Source: Microbacterium sp. MF43 (GTDB lineage: Bacteria > Actinomycetota > Actinomycetes > Actinomycetales > Microbacteriaceae). Taken from it: 64,000 bases of DNA. The stretch is taken from positions 372,001-436,000 of the forward strand of contig NZ_JABBDY010000001.1 in NCBI RefSeq assembly GCF_012847295.1, read 5' to 3'. The position numbers were made by a program, and so were the translations under genes. Below the pieces are notes generated by a model. That model had not been told where the DNA came from, ran no database searches, and saw nothing but the letters and a program-made list of their open reading frames with translations. Of this stretch, positions 18,644-26,559 are shown in pieces. The first letter of the stretch is position 1, and every line of letters starts with the position of its first letter.

Positions 18644-19738
18644 ATGGCACTCTTCTCGCGCCGGCCCAAGGACGCCTCCGACTCGCAGCCGGAGGAGGCC
18701 GCCGCCGATCTCGGGCAAGATGCCGCGCAGGCCGACGCCGCGACGGCCCCCGTCGACCACACCGCTGACGCCGCCGGGCTGAACGCCGACGCCGACGCGA
18801 CGCCGCCCGATCCCGGCGCGGCGGCTGCGGCATCCGTCTCCATCTCGGTCTCGTCCTACGGCGGACTCGGCGCGGCCCCGCCCGCGTCGCGGGCGGCCAC
18901 CCCGAAGCTGCAGCCGCGCAAGTCCGGTCGCGCGGCCACCAAGGTCGCGCCGCAGGAGACCGAGACGGTCGCCGGGCTGCGAGACAACGTCCTCGTGCGC
19001 GAGGCTCTCGCACGCGTCGCCGACGGCACGGCCCCGCAGGCGCTGCTCGACGTCGCGCGCCAGATGCTGCAGGGGCACCTGTTCCTCCGCGTGAAGGGCG
19101 ACGCGCGAGCCCTCTTGGCCGAGGGGCGTGAGCTGCCGCTCGCCGTGATCAAGGCCGACGGCCGCCAGTTCGCGCTCGCGTACTCGAGTGGAGCGGCGCT
19201 CCAGGCCAGCGTGCGTGCCGATGGCGATCTCGACACGTCCGCGATGGGACAGCCGGTGCTCGCGGTGATCCGGCATGTGCTCGCCGGACCCTACGACGGT
19301 CTCATCATCGACCAGGCCTCGGCGCCGGCGCGCGCCGTGCTGCCGCGCCCCCTGCTCGAGAAGGTCATCGAGAAGGTCGACGAGCAGTTGACGGTCAAGA
19401 CCCTGCTGGCAGGGGAGCGGACGGATGCCACGACCGCCGCGATCGCCGAGGCGCTGACCCGCGTGCCGCTGTGGGTCGCGGTCGGCAAGGTCGAGGACGG
19501 GCGTCCGGGGCTCGCCGAGGGGCGCACCGAGGACGGCTCACGCTACCTCGAGGTGTACTCGCACCCGCTCGAGGTCGCGGTCATGGGGCGCGGTGATCAG
19601 GCCGCACCCGTCACGGCGGCCCAGCTGGCGGGCGCGCTCGGAAGCGACGACGGCCTGACCGGGGTCCTGCTCGATCCGGCCGGGCCGTGGATGCGCCTGA
19701 CGCGCGACGACCTCGCGCCGGTGTTCGCCGCTCGTTGA
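18644..19738 (+). CDS. SseB family protein with acidic low-complexity N-terminus
   Basis: The 364-residue product has a disordered Asp/Ala/Pro-rich first third (to about residue 110) and then two tandem SseB-type domains. The first holds HLFLRVKGDARALLAEGRE with PLAVIKADGRQFALAYSS; the second has PLWVAVGKVEDGRPGLAEG and RYLEVYSHPLEVAV. In actinobacteria such proteins are common and uncharacterised; the name comes from a distant link to a Salmonella secretion protein, but no secretion system is nearby. It follows pcrA by 62 bases and has its own leaderless promoter. Confidence 0.75.
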   Translation: MALFSRRPKDASDSQPEEAAADLGQDAAQADAATAPVDHTADAAGLNADADATPPDPGAAAAASVSISVSSYGGLGAAPPASRAATPKLQPRKSGRAATKVAPQETETVAGLRDNVLVREALARVADGTAPQALLDVARQMLQGHLFLRVKGDARALLAEGRELPLAVIKADGRQFALAYSSGAALQASVRADGDLDTSAMGQPVLAVIRHVLAGPYDGLIIDQASAPARAVLPRPLLEKVIEKVDEQLTVKTLLAGERTDATTAAIAEALTRVPLWVAVGKVEDGRPGLAEGRTEDGSRYLEVYSHPLEVAVMGRGDQAAPVTAAQLAGALGSDDGLTGVLLDPAGPWMRLTRDDLAPVFAAR

Positions 19739-19774
19739 GTTGAGGTCTTGACGAGGCATCCGCTCCGCCGTACC

Positions 19775-19800
19775 CTTTATCAACCGATTCATTGATAAAG
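19775..19800. promoter_or_regulatory. Palindromic operator of the ArsR-type gene
   Basis: CTTTATCAA (19775-19783) and TTGATAAAG (19792-19800) are exact 9-bp inverted repeats around eight bases. A further half-site TTGATAA lies at 19808-19814, touching the start codon. Position and form are those of an autoregulatory site bound by the ArsR-type repressor encoded next. Confidence 0.75.
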
Positions 19801-19813
19801 AAGCGAGTTGATA

Positions 19814-20197
19814 ATGGATGCCGACGTTGCCCTCGATCGGGCCTTCTCGGCGCTCGCCGACCCCGTGCGGCGTGCCATCGTCGCCCGGCTGAGTCGCGGT
19901 TCTGCCACGCTCGGCGAACTCGCCGAACCGTTCGACATCTCGCTGCAGGCGGTCTCGAAGCACATCTCGGTGCTCGAAGACGCCGGCCTCGTATGGCGCA
20001 CCCGTGAGGCGCAGCGCAAGCCCGTGCACCTCGACGCCGCCGCGCTCGAGCGGCTGACCGCCTGGATCGACCGCCACCGGATCGACGCCGAACGCGCGTA
20101 CCGGCGCCTCGACGCCGTCCTGGCGGCCACTGCGGCGACCACGGAAACCCCTCGCAAGAACACCGCTGGACCCCGTACGAAGGAGAAGGAATCGTGA
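19814..20197 (+). CDS. ArsR-family winged-helix repressor
   Basis: The 127-residue protein is of the short HTH_20 type: SALADPVRRAIVARLSRG, then TLGELAEPFDISLQAVSKHI as the HTH and LVWRTREAQRKPVHLDAAA as the wing. There is no metal-binding CxC motif, so it is of the kind paired with SRPBCC proteins, not metal sensors. The next gene encodes exactly such a protein and overlaps by four bases. ATG 19814 was preferred over TTG 19808. The operator at 19775-19800 indicates autoregulation. Confidence 0.92.
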   Translation: MDADVALDRAFSALADPVRRAIVARLSRGSATLGELAEPFDISLQAVSKHISVLEDAGLVWRTREAQRKPVHLDAAALERLTAWIDRHRIDAERAYRRLDAVLAATAATTETPRKNTAGPRTKEKES

Positions 20198-20670
20198 GCA
20201 ATCCGCTCATCATCGACGCCGTGCCGGGCACGTCGTACGCCGACATCACCCGCGAGTTCGACGCACCCGTCGAGGCGCTGTTCCGCGCGCACGCCGATCC
20301 CGCGCTCTTCGCGCAATGGATCGGACCGGGCGACGAGCGCACCCGGATCACCGACTGGGACTTCCGCTCGGGCGGCAGCTACCGGTTCGTTCAACGCGAC
20401 AACGACGGCGAGTACGCTTTCCGAGGCTCGTTCCACACGGTGCGCGAGAACGAGCTGATCATCCAGACCTTCGAGTTCGAGGGGTGGCCCGACGAGGTGA
20501 GCATGGACCGCATCGCGTTCGAGTCGCTGCCCGGCGGCCGGTCTCGGATCGTCGATCACAGCGTCTTCCCGACCATCGAGGTGCTCGAGAAGATGATCGC
20601 CGAGGGCATGGAGCGCGGCATGCGCGAGGGCTACGAGAAGCTCGATCGGATGCTCGCCTCGGGGCTGTGA
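20194..20670 (+). CDS. SRPBCC family protein, AHSA1-like
   Basis: The 158-residue product has the AHSA1/START-like fold: ADITREFDAPVEALFRAHAD, FAQWIGPGDERTRITDWDFR, GGSYRFVQRDNDGEYAFRG and a C-terminal helix GMREGYEKLDRMLA. Such proteins occur beside short ArsR regulators in many actinobacteria and probably bind a small ligand or modify a drug. GTG 20194 overlaps the stop of the ArsR gene, and a reductase follows after one base, forming a three-gene operon. Confidence 0.9.
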   Translation: MSNPLIIDAVPGTSYADITREFDAPVEALFRAHADPALFAQWIGPGDERTRITDWDFRSGGSYRFVQRDNDGEYAFRGSFHTVRENELIIQTFEFEGWPDEVSMDRIAFESLPGGRSRIVDHSVFPTIEVLEKMIAEGMERGMREGYEKLDRMLASGL

Positions 20671-20671
20671 C

Positions 20672-21268
20672 ATGGGAAAGGTCGTGTGCTCGGCGTCGAT
20701 GTCGCTCGACGGCTTCGTCGCCCATCCGATCAACGACCCCGGGCGCCTCTTCGACTGGTACGAGGCCGGCGACGTCGAGGTCGTGACCGCGAGCGAGCCG
20801 GCCTCGTTCCACCTGACGCCCGCGAGCGCCGCGTACTGGCGGGGGTGGGTGGAGCAGATCGGATGCCTCGTGGTCGGCCGCCTGCTCTTCGACATCACCG
20901 ACGGCTGGAGCGGCGTCCATCCGCTCGGCGTGCCCTTCGTCGTCCTGACGCACGAGGCGCCGGCCGACTGGGCCCACGCGCACACCGGCAACGCGCACTT
21001 CGTGACCGACGGCATCGAGGCCGCGATCGCGAAGGCGCAGGAGATCGCGGGCGACCGCACCGTCGCGCTCGCGGCCGGAACGATCGCCGGTCAGGCGCTC
21101 GCCGCGGGGCTGGTCGACGAGGTGGCCGTCGATCTCGTGCCGGTGGTGCTGGGCGAGGGGCACCGCTATTTCGTGGACGTCGACCCCGCAGCGGTACGGC
21201 TGGGAGACCCCACCACGATCATCCCGAGCACCCGAGTCACGCACCTGGTGTTCCCCGTCGAGCGGTGA
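20672..21268 (+). CDS. Dihydrofolate reductase family protein (RibD C-terminal-like)
   Basis: The 198-residue product has the RibD-C/DHFR-like fold: CSASMSLDGFVAHPINDPGR at the N-terminus, LVVGRLLFDITDGWSG, and AIAKAQEIAGDRTVALAAGT with VDEVAVDLVPVVLGEGHRYF near the end. These are NADPH-dependent reductases of uncertain substrate, found in many copies in actinobacteria. It starts one base after the SRPBCC gene and shares its operon, so all three genes are probably under the ArsR repressor. Not the essential DHFR or RibD itself. Confidence 0.88.
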   Translation: MGKVVCSASMSLDGFVAHPINDPGRLFDWYEAGDVEVVTASEPASFHLTPASAAYWRGWVEQIGCLVVGRLLFDITDGWSGVHPLGVPFVVLTHEAPADWAHAHTGNAHFVTDGIEAAIAKAQEIAGDRTVALAAGTIAGQALAAGLVDEVAVDLVPVVLGEGHRYFVDVDPAAVRLGDPTTIIPSTRVTHLVFPVER

Positions 21269-21320
21269 GGTGTGCTCGAAGGGGAGGGGAGGAGGGGTGC
21301 GGGATGTCGCGGGCCGCCCG

Positions 21321-21326
21321 TAGGGT
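21321..21326 (+). promoter_or_regulatory. -10 hexamer TAGGGT, leaderless start of LigD polymerase gene
   Basis: TAGGGT is six bases before ATG 21333; no ribosome-binding site. Confidence 0.55.
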
Positions 21327-21332
21327 CGAGGC

Positions 21333-22361
21333 ATGGCGTCCGAGCGCATCACCCTGACCGTTGCCGGCCCCGATGGCGACCGCGAGGTCGGGCTCTCGAG
21401 CCCCAACCGCGTGCTGTGGCCCGAGCTCGGCATCACCAAGCGCGAGCTCGCGGAGTACGTGATCACCGTCGCCCAGCCGTTCCTCACGTCCAACGGCGAC
21501 CGGCCGGTCTCGCTCGAGCGTTTTCCCGAGGGCGTCGACGGCGAGCGGTTCTATTCGAAGAACCCGCCGAAGGGCGCGCCGCCTTTCGTCGAGGCGCAGA
21601 CGGTGACCTACAACAGCGGGCGGAGGCATCCGCAGCTCATCCTCACCGAGATCGCGACCGCCGTCTGGGCTGTCCAGATGAACACGATCGTGTTCCACCC
21701 GTGGGCTTCGCTCGCATCCGACACCGACAACCCCGTCGAGCTGCGGATCGATCTCGACCCGCAGCCCGGAACGGGTTTCGCGGATGCCGCCGCTGTCGCC
21801 CCGGCGCTTCGCGAGGTGCTCGCCGAGGCGGGGCTCACGGCATTCCTCAAGGCGAGCGGCAACCGGGGCATCCACGTCTTCTGCCCGATCCAGCCGGAGT
21901 GGGAGTTCCTCGACGTGCGGCACGCGGTCATCGCCGCCGGGCGCGAACTCGAACGCCGGCACCCCGACAAGGTGACGATGAGCTGGTGGAAGGAAGAACG
22001 CGGAGAGCGCATCTTCATCGACTTCAACCAGGCCAACCGCGACCGCACGATGGCGGGCGCGTACTCGCCCCGCGCTCTGCCCGGGGCGACGGTGTCGACG
22101 CCGCTGACGTGGGAGGAGCTGGCGGATGCCGATCCCGCCGCGTTCACGATTCGCACCGTGCCGCAGCGGCTCGCCGAGGTGGGAGATCCCTGGGCCGCGA
22201 TGCAGGCGAAGCCCGGGCGCATCGACACCCTCTTGGAGTGGTGGCAGCGCGACCTCGACTCCGGGCTCGGCGAGTTGCCTTTTCCGCCCGACTTCCCCAA
22301 GATGCCGGGCGAGCCGCCGCGGGTTCAGCCCAGCCGCATGAACCCCGAGAACTGGACGTGA
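21333..22361 (+). CDS. LigD-type primase-polymerase domain protein
   Basis: The 342-residue protein corresponds to the polymerase module of bacterial LigD, an archaeo-eukaryotic primase-like enzyme that fills ends with ribo- or deoxynucleotides during non-homologous end joining. Visible features are LSSPNRVLWPELGITKRELA, FYSKNPPKGAPPFVE, the catalytic DLDP within RIDLDPQPGTGF, FLKASGNRGIHVFCPI and SWWKEERGERIFIDFNQANR. There is no ligase or nuclease module. An ATP-dependent ligase is encoded separately at 25124-26170, and no Ku gene is in the window. Confidence 0.92.
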   Translation: MASERITLTVAGPDGDREVGLSSPNRVLWPELGITKRELAEYVITVAQPFLTSNGDRPVSLERFPEGVDGERFYSKNPPKGAPPFVEAQTVTYNSGRRHPQLILTEIATAVWAVQMNTIVFHPWASLASDTDNPVELRIDLDPQPGTGFADAAAVAPALREVLAEAGLTAFLKASGNRGIHVFCPIQPEWEFLDVRHAVIAAGRELERRHPDKVTMSWWKEERGERIFIDFNQANRDRTMAGAYSPRALPGATVSTPLTWEELADADPAAFTIRTVPQRLAEVGDPWAAMQAKPGRIDTLLEWWQRDLDSGLGELPFPPDFPKMPGEPPRVQPSRMNPENWT

Positions 22362-22504
22362 TTCTGCGCGTCGGCCCGGGTGATGGCGCAGCCGGACAGG
22401 GTTTTCCACAGGCGGCATTCAGCGTCGGCGGTCTCTGCCAGGATTAGCCCCGGCGCGGGCGGCAAGGGGCCGGAATCTCCGCGCGATCTTCGTGGGGAGA
22501 CTCG

Positions 22505-25102
22505 ATGCCTACTGCCCTCCAACGATCCGGCGTTCGCCTGATCGGCTGGCTGATCGCCGCCGTGATGGTGATCGCCGGAGCCGTGCTCGCGCCCGGCACC
22601 GCCTACGCCGATGACGGCGTCGGATCGATCGCCGGAACAGTGACCGACGACACCGGCGCCACCGCCGAGGGCGTCGAGGTCGTGGTGCACCGCTACAACG
22701 TGGACTGGGACTACTGGGAGTGGCAGTCATCGACCGTCACCGGCGCCGATGGCGCGTACGCCCTGGCCGAACTGCCGGCGGGGGAGTACAAGGTGCAGTT
22801 CGTGCCCGGTGCAGCTGCGGGGCTGGTCGCGGAGTGGTGGGACGGGGCGGCGAACGAATGGTCGGCTACTCCGCTGACCGTGGAGAGCGGCGCCGCGTTG
22901 GTCGACATCAACCCCGCGCTGGCACGCGGCGGCTCGGTCTCGGGCGTGGTGACGGATGCCTCGGGTGCGCCCATCGAGAACGTATCGGTCCGTTCCTATG
23001 ACGCGGACTCCTTCGAGATGGTGGGGTGGGCGTCCACGGACGCGACGGGCGCGTACGCGCTCACCGGTCTGCCTGCGGGCGAGTATTCGGTGCATTTCGA
23101 GGCGTGGAGCACCAACCACATCACCGAATGGTGGGACGACGCACCCCGTTCTGACGAAGCGACGCGGGTAGCGGTGACAGCAGGCGAGGACACCACCGGA
23201 ATCAGTGCCGAGTTGGCGATCGGCAACTCCGTGTCCGGGGTCGTCTCCGACGAGGACGGGTTGCCCGTCTCGGGAGTCGTCGTCGAGGTCGTCTCCGAGA
23301 CCGGTGAGCACCTCGGCCAGGGTTGGACCGACGACGCGGGCGCGTATACGGCGCCGAGCATTCCGGACGGCGCGTATCGAGTTCATTTCAATGCTCAGTA
23401 CGCGTCTGCCAATCTCGTGAGCGAGTGGTGGGACGACGTGGCGCTCGAGGCCGACGCCAGGGTTCTGGAGCTCGCGGGCGGTGCGGAGCTCGAGAGCATC
23501 GACGCCCAGTTGGCGCCGGCGGGAGCCATCTCCGGCACCGTTTCGGACCCGTCGGGAGCGCCCGTCACGGATGCGGCTGTGACGCTTTATGCCGCCGACC
23601 CGGCAGTCGAGGGCGGCAGCTGGGTGGCGAGCGAATGGGTCGCTGCCGACGGCTCGTTCGCCTTCCACGGGGTGAGGGCCGGGTCCTACAAGCTCGAGGT
23701 CACCTCGGGGTCTCCCGACGTGCTCGGCGAATGGTGGCGGGACGCTTCGTCCGAAAGCGCAGCCGAGGCGGTGACGGTCGAAGCCGGGTCGACGGCCTCC
23801 GGCATCGACGTGGAGCTCGACGCGGCCGGGATCGTCACCGGAGTGGTCTCCGACGCCGACGGGGCGCCGGTGGAGGGCGTCACCGTCGAGGTTCACTCGG
23901 AGGTGAGCGGGACGATCTCGGCGGCGACCGACGGAGCAGGCATTTACCGCATCGGGGGACTCCGGACCGGCAGTGCCAAGATCCGGTTCTTGACTGAGAC
24001 CGCGTCCAGTGACGTCGCTGGCGAGTGGTGGAACGACGCCCTGTCTGCCGACGACGCAACGCCCATCGAGATCACCCAGGGCGAGATCGTGTCCGGAATC
24101 GACGCTCAGCTCCGCCCGGGTGGAAGGATCACGGGCACGGTCCTCGGCAGCGACGGTGCGCCCCTGAGCAGCGGAATGGTCCTCGCGTACCGCGGCGACG
24201 AGCAGACGCCCGCATCGCAGACCTGGATCAACGAAGACGGCAGCTTCGCGGTGCGCGGGCTCGCACCGGGGACCTACCGCGTACTTGTGACGATCTACGC
24301 GGAGAACCTTCAGATCTGGGAGTGGTGGGACAACGCCCAGACACGTGAGTCCGCCGATGCGGTGCAGATCGCGGAGGGTCAGGCCGTCGACGGCCTCCAC
24401 ATGACGTTGTCAGAGGACGACGGTTCCGTGGTCGAGAGTTATGACGCCTCACTATCCGGACGCGTCGTCGACGAGCACGGCCAGCAGATTCCGGGCGCTT
24501 ACGTGGGAATCGAGCGCGCGAACGCGGAGTCGGGCTTCGAGGCTGTCATGGGTGACGACGGAACCTGGTCGGCCGAGTGGATGGCGGCCGGCGACTACCG
24601 TGTGTTCGCCACAGCCACGATCGACGGTCAGAAGATCACGCAGTGGTGGGACGGGGCATCCGACAAGGAGAGCTCCGACATCATCACCCTGGCCCGAAGC
24701 GAACAGCGCGCCGGGATCGACTTCGTCCTGCGCCGGCCCGCGCCGCCGGAGATGGAGTCGTCGACTCCGCAGATCGCCGGACCGCCGCGGGTGGGGTCGG
24801 TGCTGTCGGTCGACACCGGCGCGTGGACCGAAGGCGCCACCTTCGCGTACCAGTGGTTCGTGGGCGGAGAGCCGATCGATGGTGCGACGTCGCCGACGTA
24901 TGTTCCGACCGCGGATCAGGTCAGGCAGCGGATCACCGTGGCGGTGACGGGCTCGCTCGACGGCTACACGAGCGTCACGCAGCTCTCGGAGCCGAGCGCG
25001 CCGATCCTGCGCGAAAAGCACAAGCCGGCCTCCGGCAAGCCCACCGCGGGCACACCGAGTCGCGGCCCCGCCTCGGAGCAGACCGGGCGCGCCGCGCTCT
25101 GA
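22505..25102 (+). CDS. Secreted protein with seven CarboxypepD_reg/Cna-B-like modules
   Basis: The 865-residue product has a signal peptide (cleavage near AYADDG, residue 36), then seven modules of about 95 residues. Each has G-x-V-x-D-x-x-G-x-P, a D-x-x-G-x-Y strand pair, the turn LPAGEYKV or similar, and [EQ]WW followed by [DNR]. A final module of another type (PRVGSVLSVDTGAWTEGATF with YQWFVGGEPIDGA) is the Ig-like repeat frequent in actinobacterial surface proteins. The tail is Lys/Pro-rich with no LPXTG motif or membrane anchor, so it is probably secreted or wall-associated. GGGGAG precedes the ATG. Adhesive or carbohydrate-binding role inferred. Confidence 0.8.
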   Translation: MPTALQRSGVRLIGWLIAAVMVIAGAVLAPGTAYADDGVGSIAGTVTDDTGATAEGVEVVVHRYNVDWDYWEWQSSTVTGADGAYALAELPAGEYKVQFVPGAAAGLVAEWWDGAANEWSATPLTVESGAALVDINPALARGGSVSGVVTDASGAPIENVSVRSYDADSFEMVGWASTDATGAYALTGLPAGEYSVHFEAWSTNHITEWWDDAPRSDEATRVAVTAGEDTTGISAELAIGNSVSGVVSDEDGLPVSGVVVEVVSETGEHLGQGWTDDAGAYTAPSIPDGAYRVHFNAQYASANLVSEWWDDVALEADARVLELAGGAELESIDAQLAPAGAISGTVSDPSGAPVTDAAVTLYAADPAVEGGSWVASEWVAADGSFAFHGVRAGSYKLEVTSGSPDVLGEWWRDASSESAAEAVTVEAGSTASGIDVELDAAGIVTGVVSDADGAPVEGVTVEVHSEVSGTISAATDGAGIYRIGGLRTGSAKIRFLTETASSDVAGEWWNDALSADDATPIEITQGEIVSGIDAQLRPGGRITGTVLGSDGAPLSSGMVLAYRGDEQTPASQTWINEDGSFAVRGLAPGTYRVLVTIYAENLQIWEWWDNAQTRESADAVQIAEGQAVDGLHMTLSEDDGSVVESYDASLSGRVVDEHGQQIPGAYVGIERANAESGFEAVMGDDGTWSAEWMAAGDYRVFATATIDGQKITQWWDGASDKESSDIITLARSEQRAGIDFVLRRPAPPEMESSTPQIAGPPRVGSVLSVDTGAWTEGATFAYQWFVGGEPIDGATSPTYVPTADQVRQRITVAVTGSLDGYTSVTQLSEPSAPILREKHKPASGKPTAGTPSRGPASEQTGRAAL

Positions 25103-25123
25103 CCCGACGCCTGGGCGGCGTGT

Positions 25124-26170
25124 TCAGTCGAGCACGTCGCCCAGGTCGTATTCCGAGACCGTCTCGAGCTGGTCGTAGGTGCACGAGGCCGGGTCGCGGT
25201 CGGGGCGCCAGCGCTCGAACTGCACGGTGTGGCGGAAGCGCCAGCCTTCGAGCTGGTCGTAGCGCACCTCGAGCACGCGCTCGGGACGCAGGTGCACGAA
25301 GGACGAGTCGCGGTCCGGCGCCGAGAAGCGAGACTTCTCGCCCTCGCTCTTGACCGCGGCCCCGGTGTCGTCTCGCTCCACGAGCGGCGCGAGCTCGTCG
25401 ATCAGCTCCAGGCGGCGGGCGTTGCTCCATGCGGCGACGCCGCCCACCGGCACCAGTTGACCTTCGTCGGTGTAGAGGCCGACCAGGAGTGAGCCGACCC
25501 CGGCGCCGGACTTGTGGATGCGGTAGCCCATCGCGACCACGTCGGCCGTGCGAGCGTGCTTCACTTTGAACATCGTGCGCTTATTGGGCGCGTACGGCTG
25601 GGCGAGCGGCTTGGCGATCACCCCGTCGAGGCCGGCCCCCTCGAACTCGGCGAGCCACCGTTCGGCGACAGCCGGGTCATCCGTCGTCCTGGTCACATGC
25701 ACCGGGTGGGGCACCTTGCCGAGCAGGTCGACCAGCTCGGCGCGGCGCACCTCGAACGGCTCGGCCTGCAGGTCGCGATCGCCGCGAGCGAGCAGGTCGA
25801 ACGCGATGAGCATGGCCGGTGTCGTTTCGGAGAGCATCGTGACCCGGGATGCCGCGGGGTGGATGCGCTGCGTCAGCGATTCCCAATCGAGCCGCTGCTT
25901 GCCGGGCTCGCCCTTCGGCACCACGATCTCACCGTCGATCAGGCACGGCTCCGGCAGGATGCGCGAGAACGCCTCCACCAGCTCGGGGAAGTACCGCGTC
26001 AGCGGCTTCGCGCCCCGGCTGCCGATCTCGACGTTCTCGCCGTCCCATGACACGAGAGCCCGGAAGCCGTCCCACTTCGGCTCGAAACTGAGCCCGCCGG
26101 GCGTCTTCGCCGGATCCGGCACGGTCGGAACGGACTTGGCCAGCATCGGCGCAGGGATCTCGTACGGCAT
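25124..26170 (-). CDS. ATP-dependent DNA ligase (LigC/LigD ligase type)
   Basis: The 348-residue ligase has nucleotidyltransferase motif I FEPKWDGFR with the adenylated Lys32, motif IIIa and IV with CLIDGEIVVP and GLDGVIAKPL, motif V TMFKVKHARTADVV, and an OB-fold C-terminal part (GSLLVGLYTDEGQLVPVG). It seals nicks with ATP and acts in end joining or base-excision repair in related bacteria. It converges with the secreted-protein gene and lies 3.8 kb from the polymerase-domain gene. CAGGAT six bases before the ATG fits a leaderless message. Confidence 0.93.
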   Translation of the reverse strand: MPYEIPAPMLAKSVPTVPDPAKTPGGLSFEPKWDGFRALVSWDGENVEIGSRGAKPLTRYFPELVEAFSRILPEPCLIDGEIVVPKGEPGKQRLDWESLTQRIHPAASRVTMLSETTPAMLIAFDLLARGDRDLQAEPFEVRRAELVDLLGKVPHPVHVTRTTDDPAVAERWLAEFEGAGLDGVIAKPLAQPYAPNKRTMFKVKHARTADVVAMGYRIHKSGAGVGSLLVGLYTDEGQLVPVGGVAAWSNARRLELIDELAPLVERDDTGAAVKSEGEKSRFSAPDRDSSFVHLRPERVLEVRYDQLEGWRFRHTVQFERWRPDRDPASCTYDQLETVSEYDLGDVLD

Positions 26171-26243
26171 GGACCCATCCTGCCCGTCCCTCCCGACGCT
26201 GTCCCGTCCCCGGCGGCGCTTGGGTCGATTCCTCTACCCCTGG

Positions 26244-26347
26244 GGCCTCTGCACCTCTGCACCTCTGCACCTCTGCACCTCTGCACCTCTGCACCTCTGC
26301 ACCTCTGGGACCTCTGCACCTCTTCACCTCTGCACCTGTGCACGTCT
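26244..26347. repeat. 8-bp tandem repeat GCACCTCT
   Basis: Seven perfect GCACCTCT units run from 26251 to 26306, followed by about five decayed units. It lies in the 389-base gap between the ligase and AI-2E genes. The unit length is not a multiple of three and no protein frame is convincing. Confidence 0.9.
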
Positions 26348-26355
26348 GCACTTGC

Positions 26356-26431
26356 CATGTCCCGAAGTTGATCGCTCGGCTAGCCGTGAGGCGGCGAACT
26401 TCGGGACATGGGCCGAAAAGTTCGGGACATG
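26356..26431. repeat. CATGTCCCGAAGTT inverted repeat with an extra copy
   Basis: CATGTCCCGAAGTT (26356-26369) and AACTTCGGGACATG (26397-26410) are exact 14-bp inverted repeats around 27 bases. A third copy, AAGTTCGGGACATG, is at 26418-26431. The group can form alternative hairpins. Confidence 0.85.
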
Positions 26432-26473
26432 CTGACGTTGCGAGGCTGGGCGGCGTGTTGCCTGACTCTGGCC

Positions 26474-26547
26474 CACCCCGCCCGGTCACGCCGGGAAGGA
26501 CTGCGGCGCCCACCCCGCCCGGTCACGCCGGGAAGGACTGCGGCGCC
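26474..26547. repeat. 37-bp direct tandem duplication
   Basis: Bases 26474-26510 and 26511-26547 are identical; each starts CACCCCGCCCGGTCACG and ends GACTGCGGCGCC. It lies 13 bases past the end of the AI-2E transporter gene and has an inner CCCGGTCACGCCGGG hairpin, so it may act as a doubled terminator. Confidence 0.85.
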
Positions 26548-26559
26548 CGCAGGGCGGAT

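Noticed and set aside
16023-19013. 996-codon minus-strand frame across pcrA
   Set aside because: Antisense shadow of an unmistakable helicase gene; composition is Arg/Gly/Asp-rich with no recognisable motifs.
22505-25102. LPXTG-anchored adhesin
   Set aside because: No LPXTG motif or C-terminal hydrophobic anchor is present; only secretion is supported.
26244-26347. Possible CRISPR array
   Set aside because: Units are 8 bp with no spacers and no cas genes are nearby; it is a simple tandem repeat.
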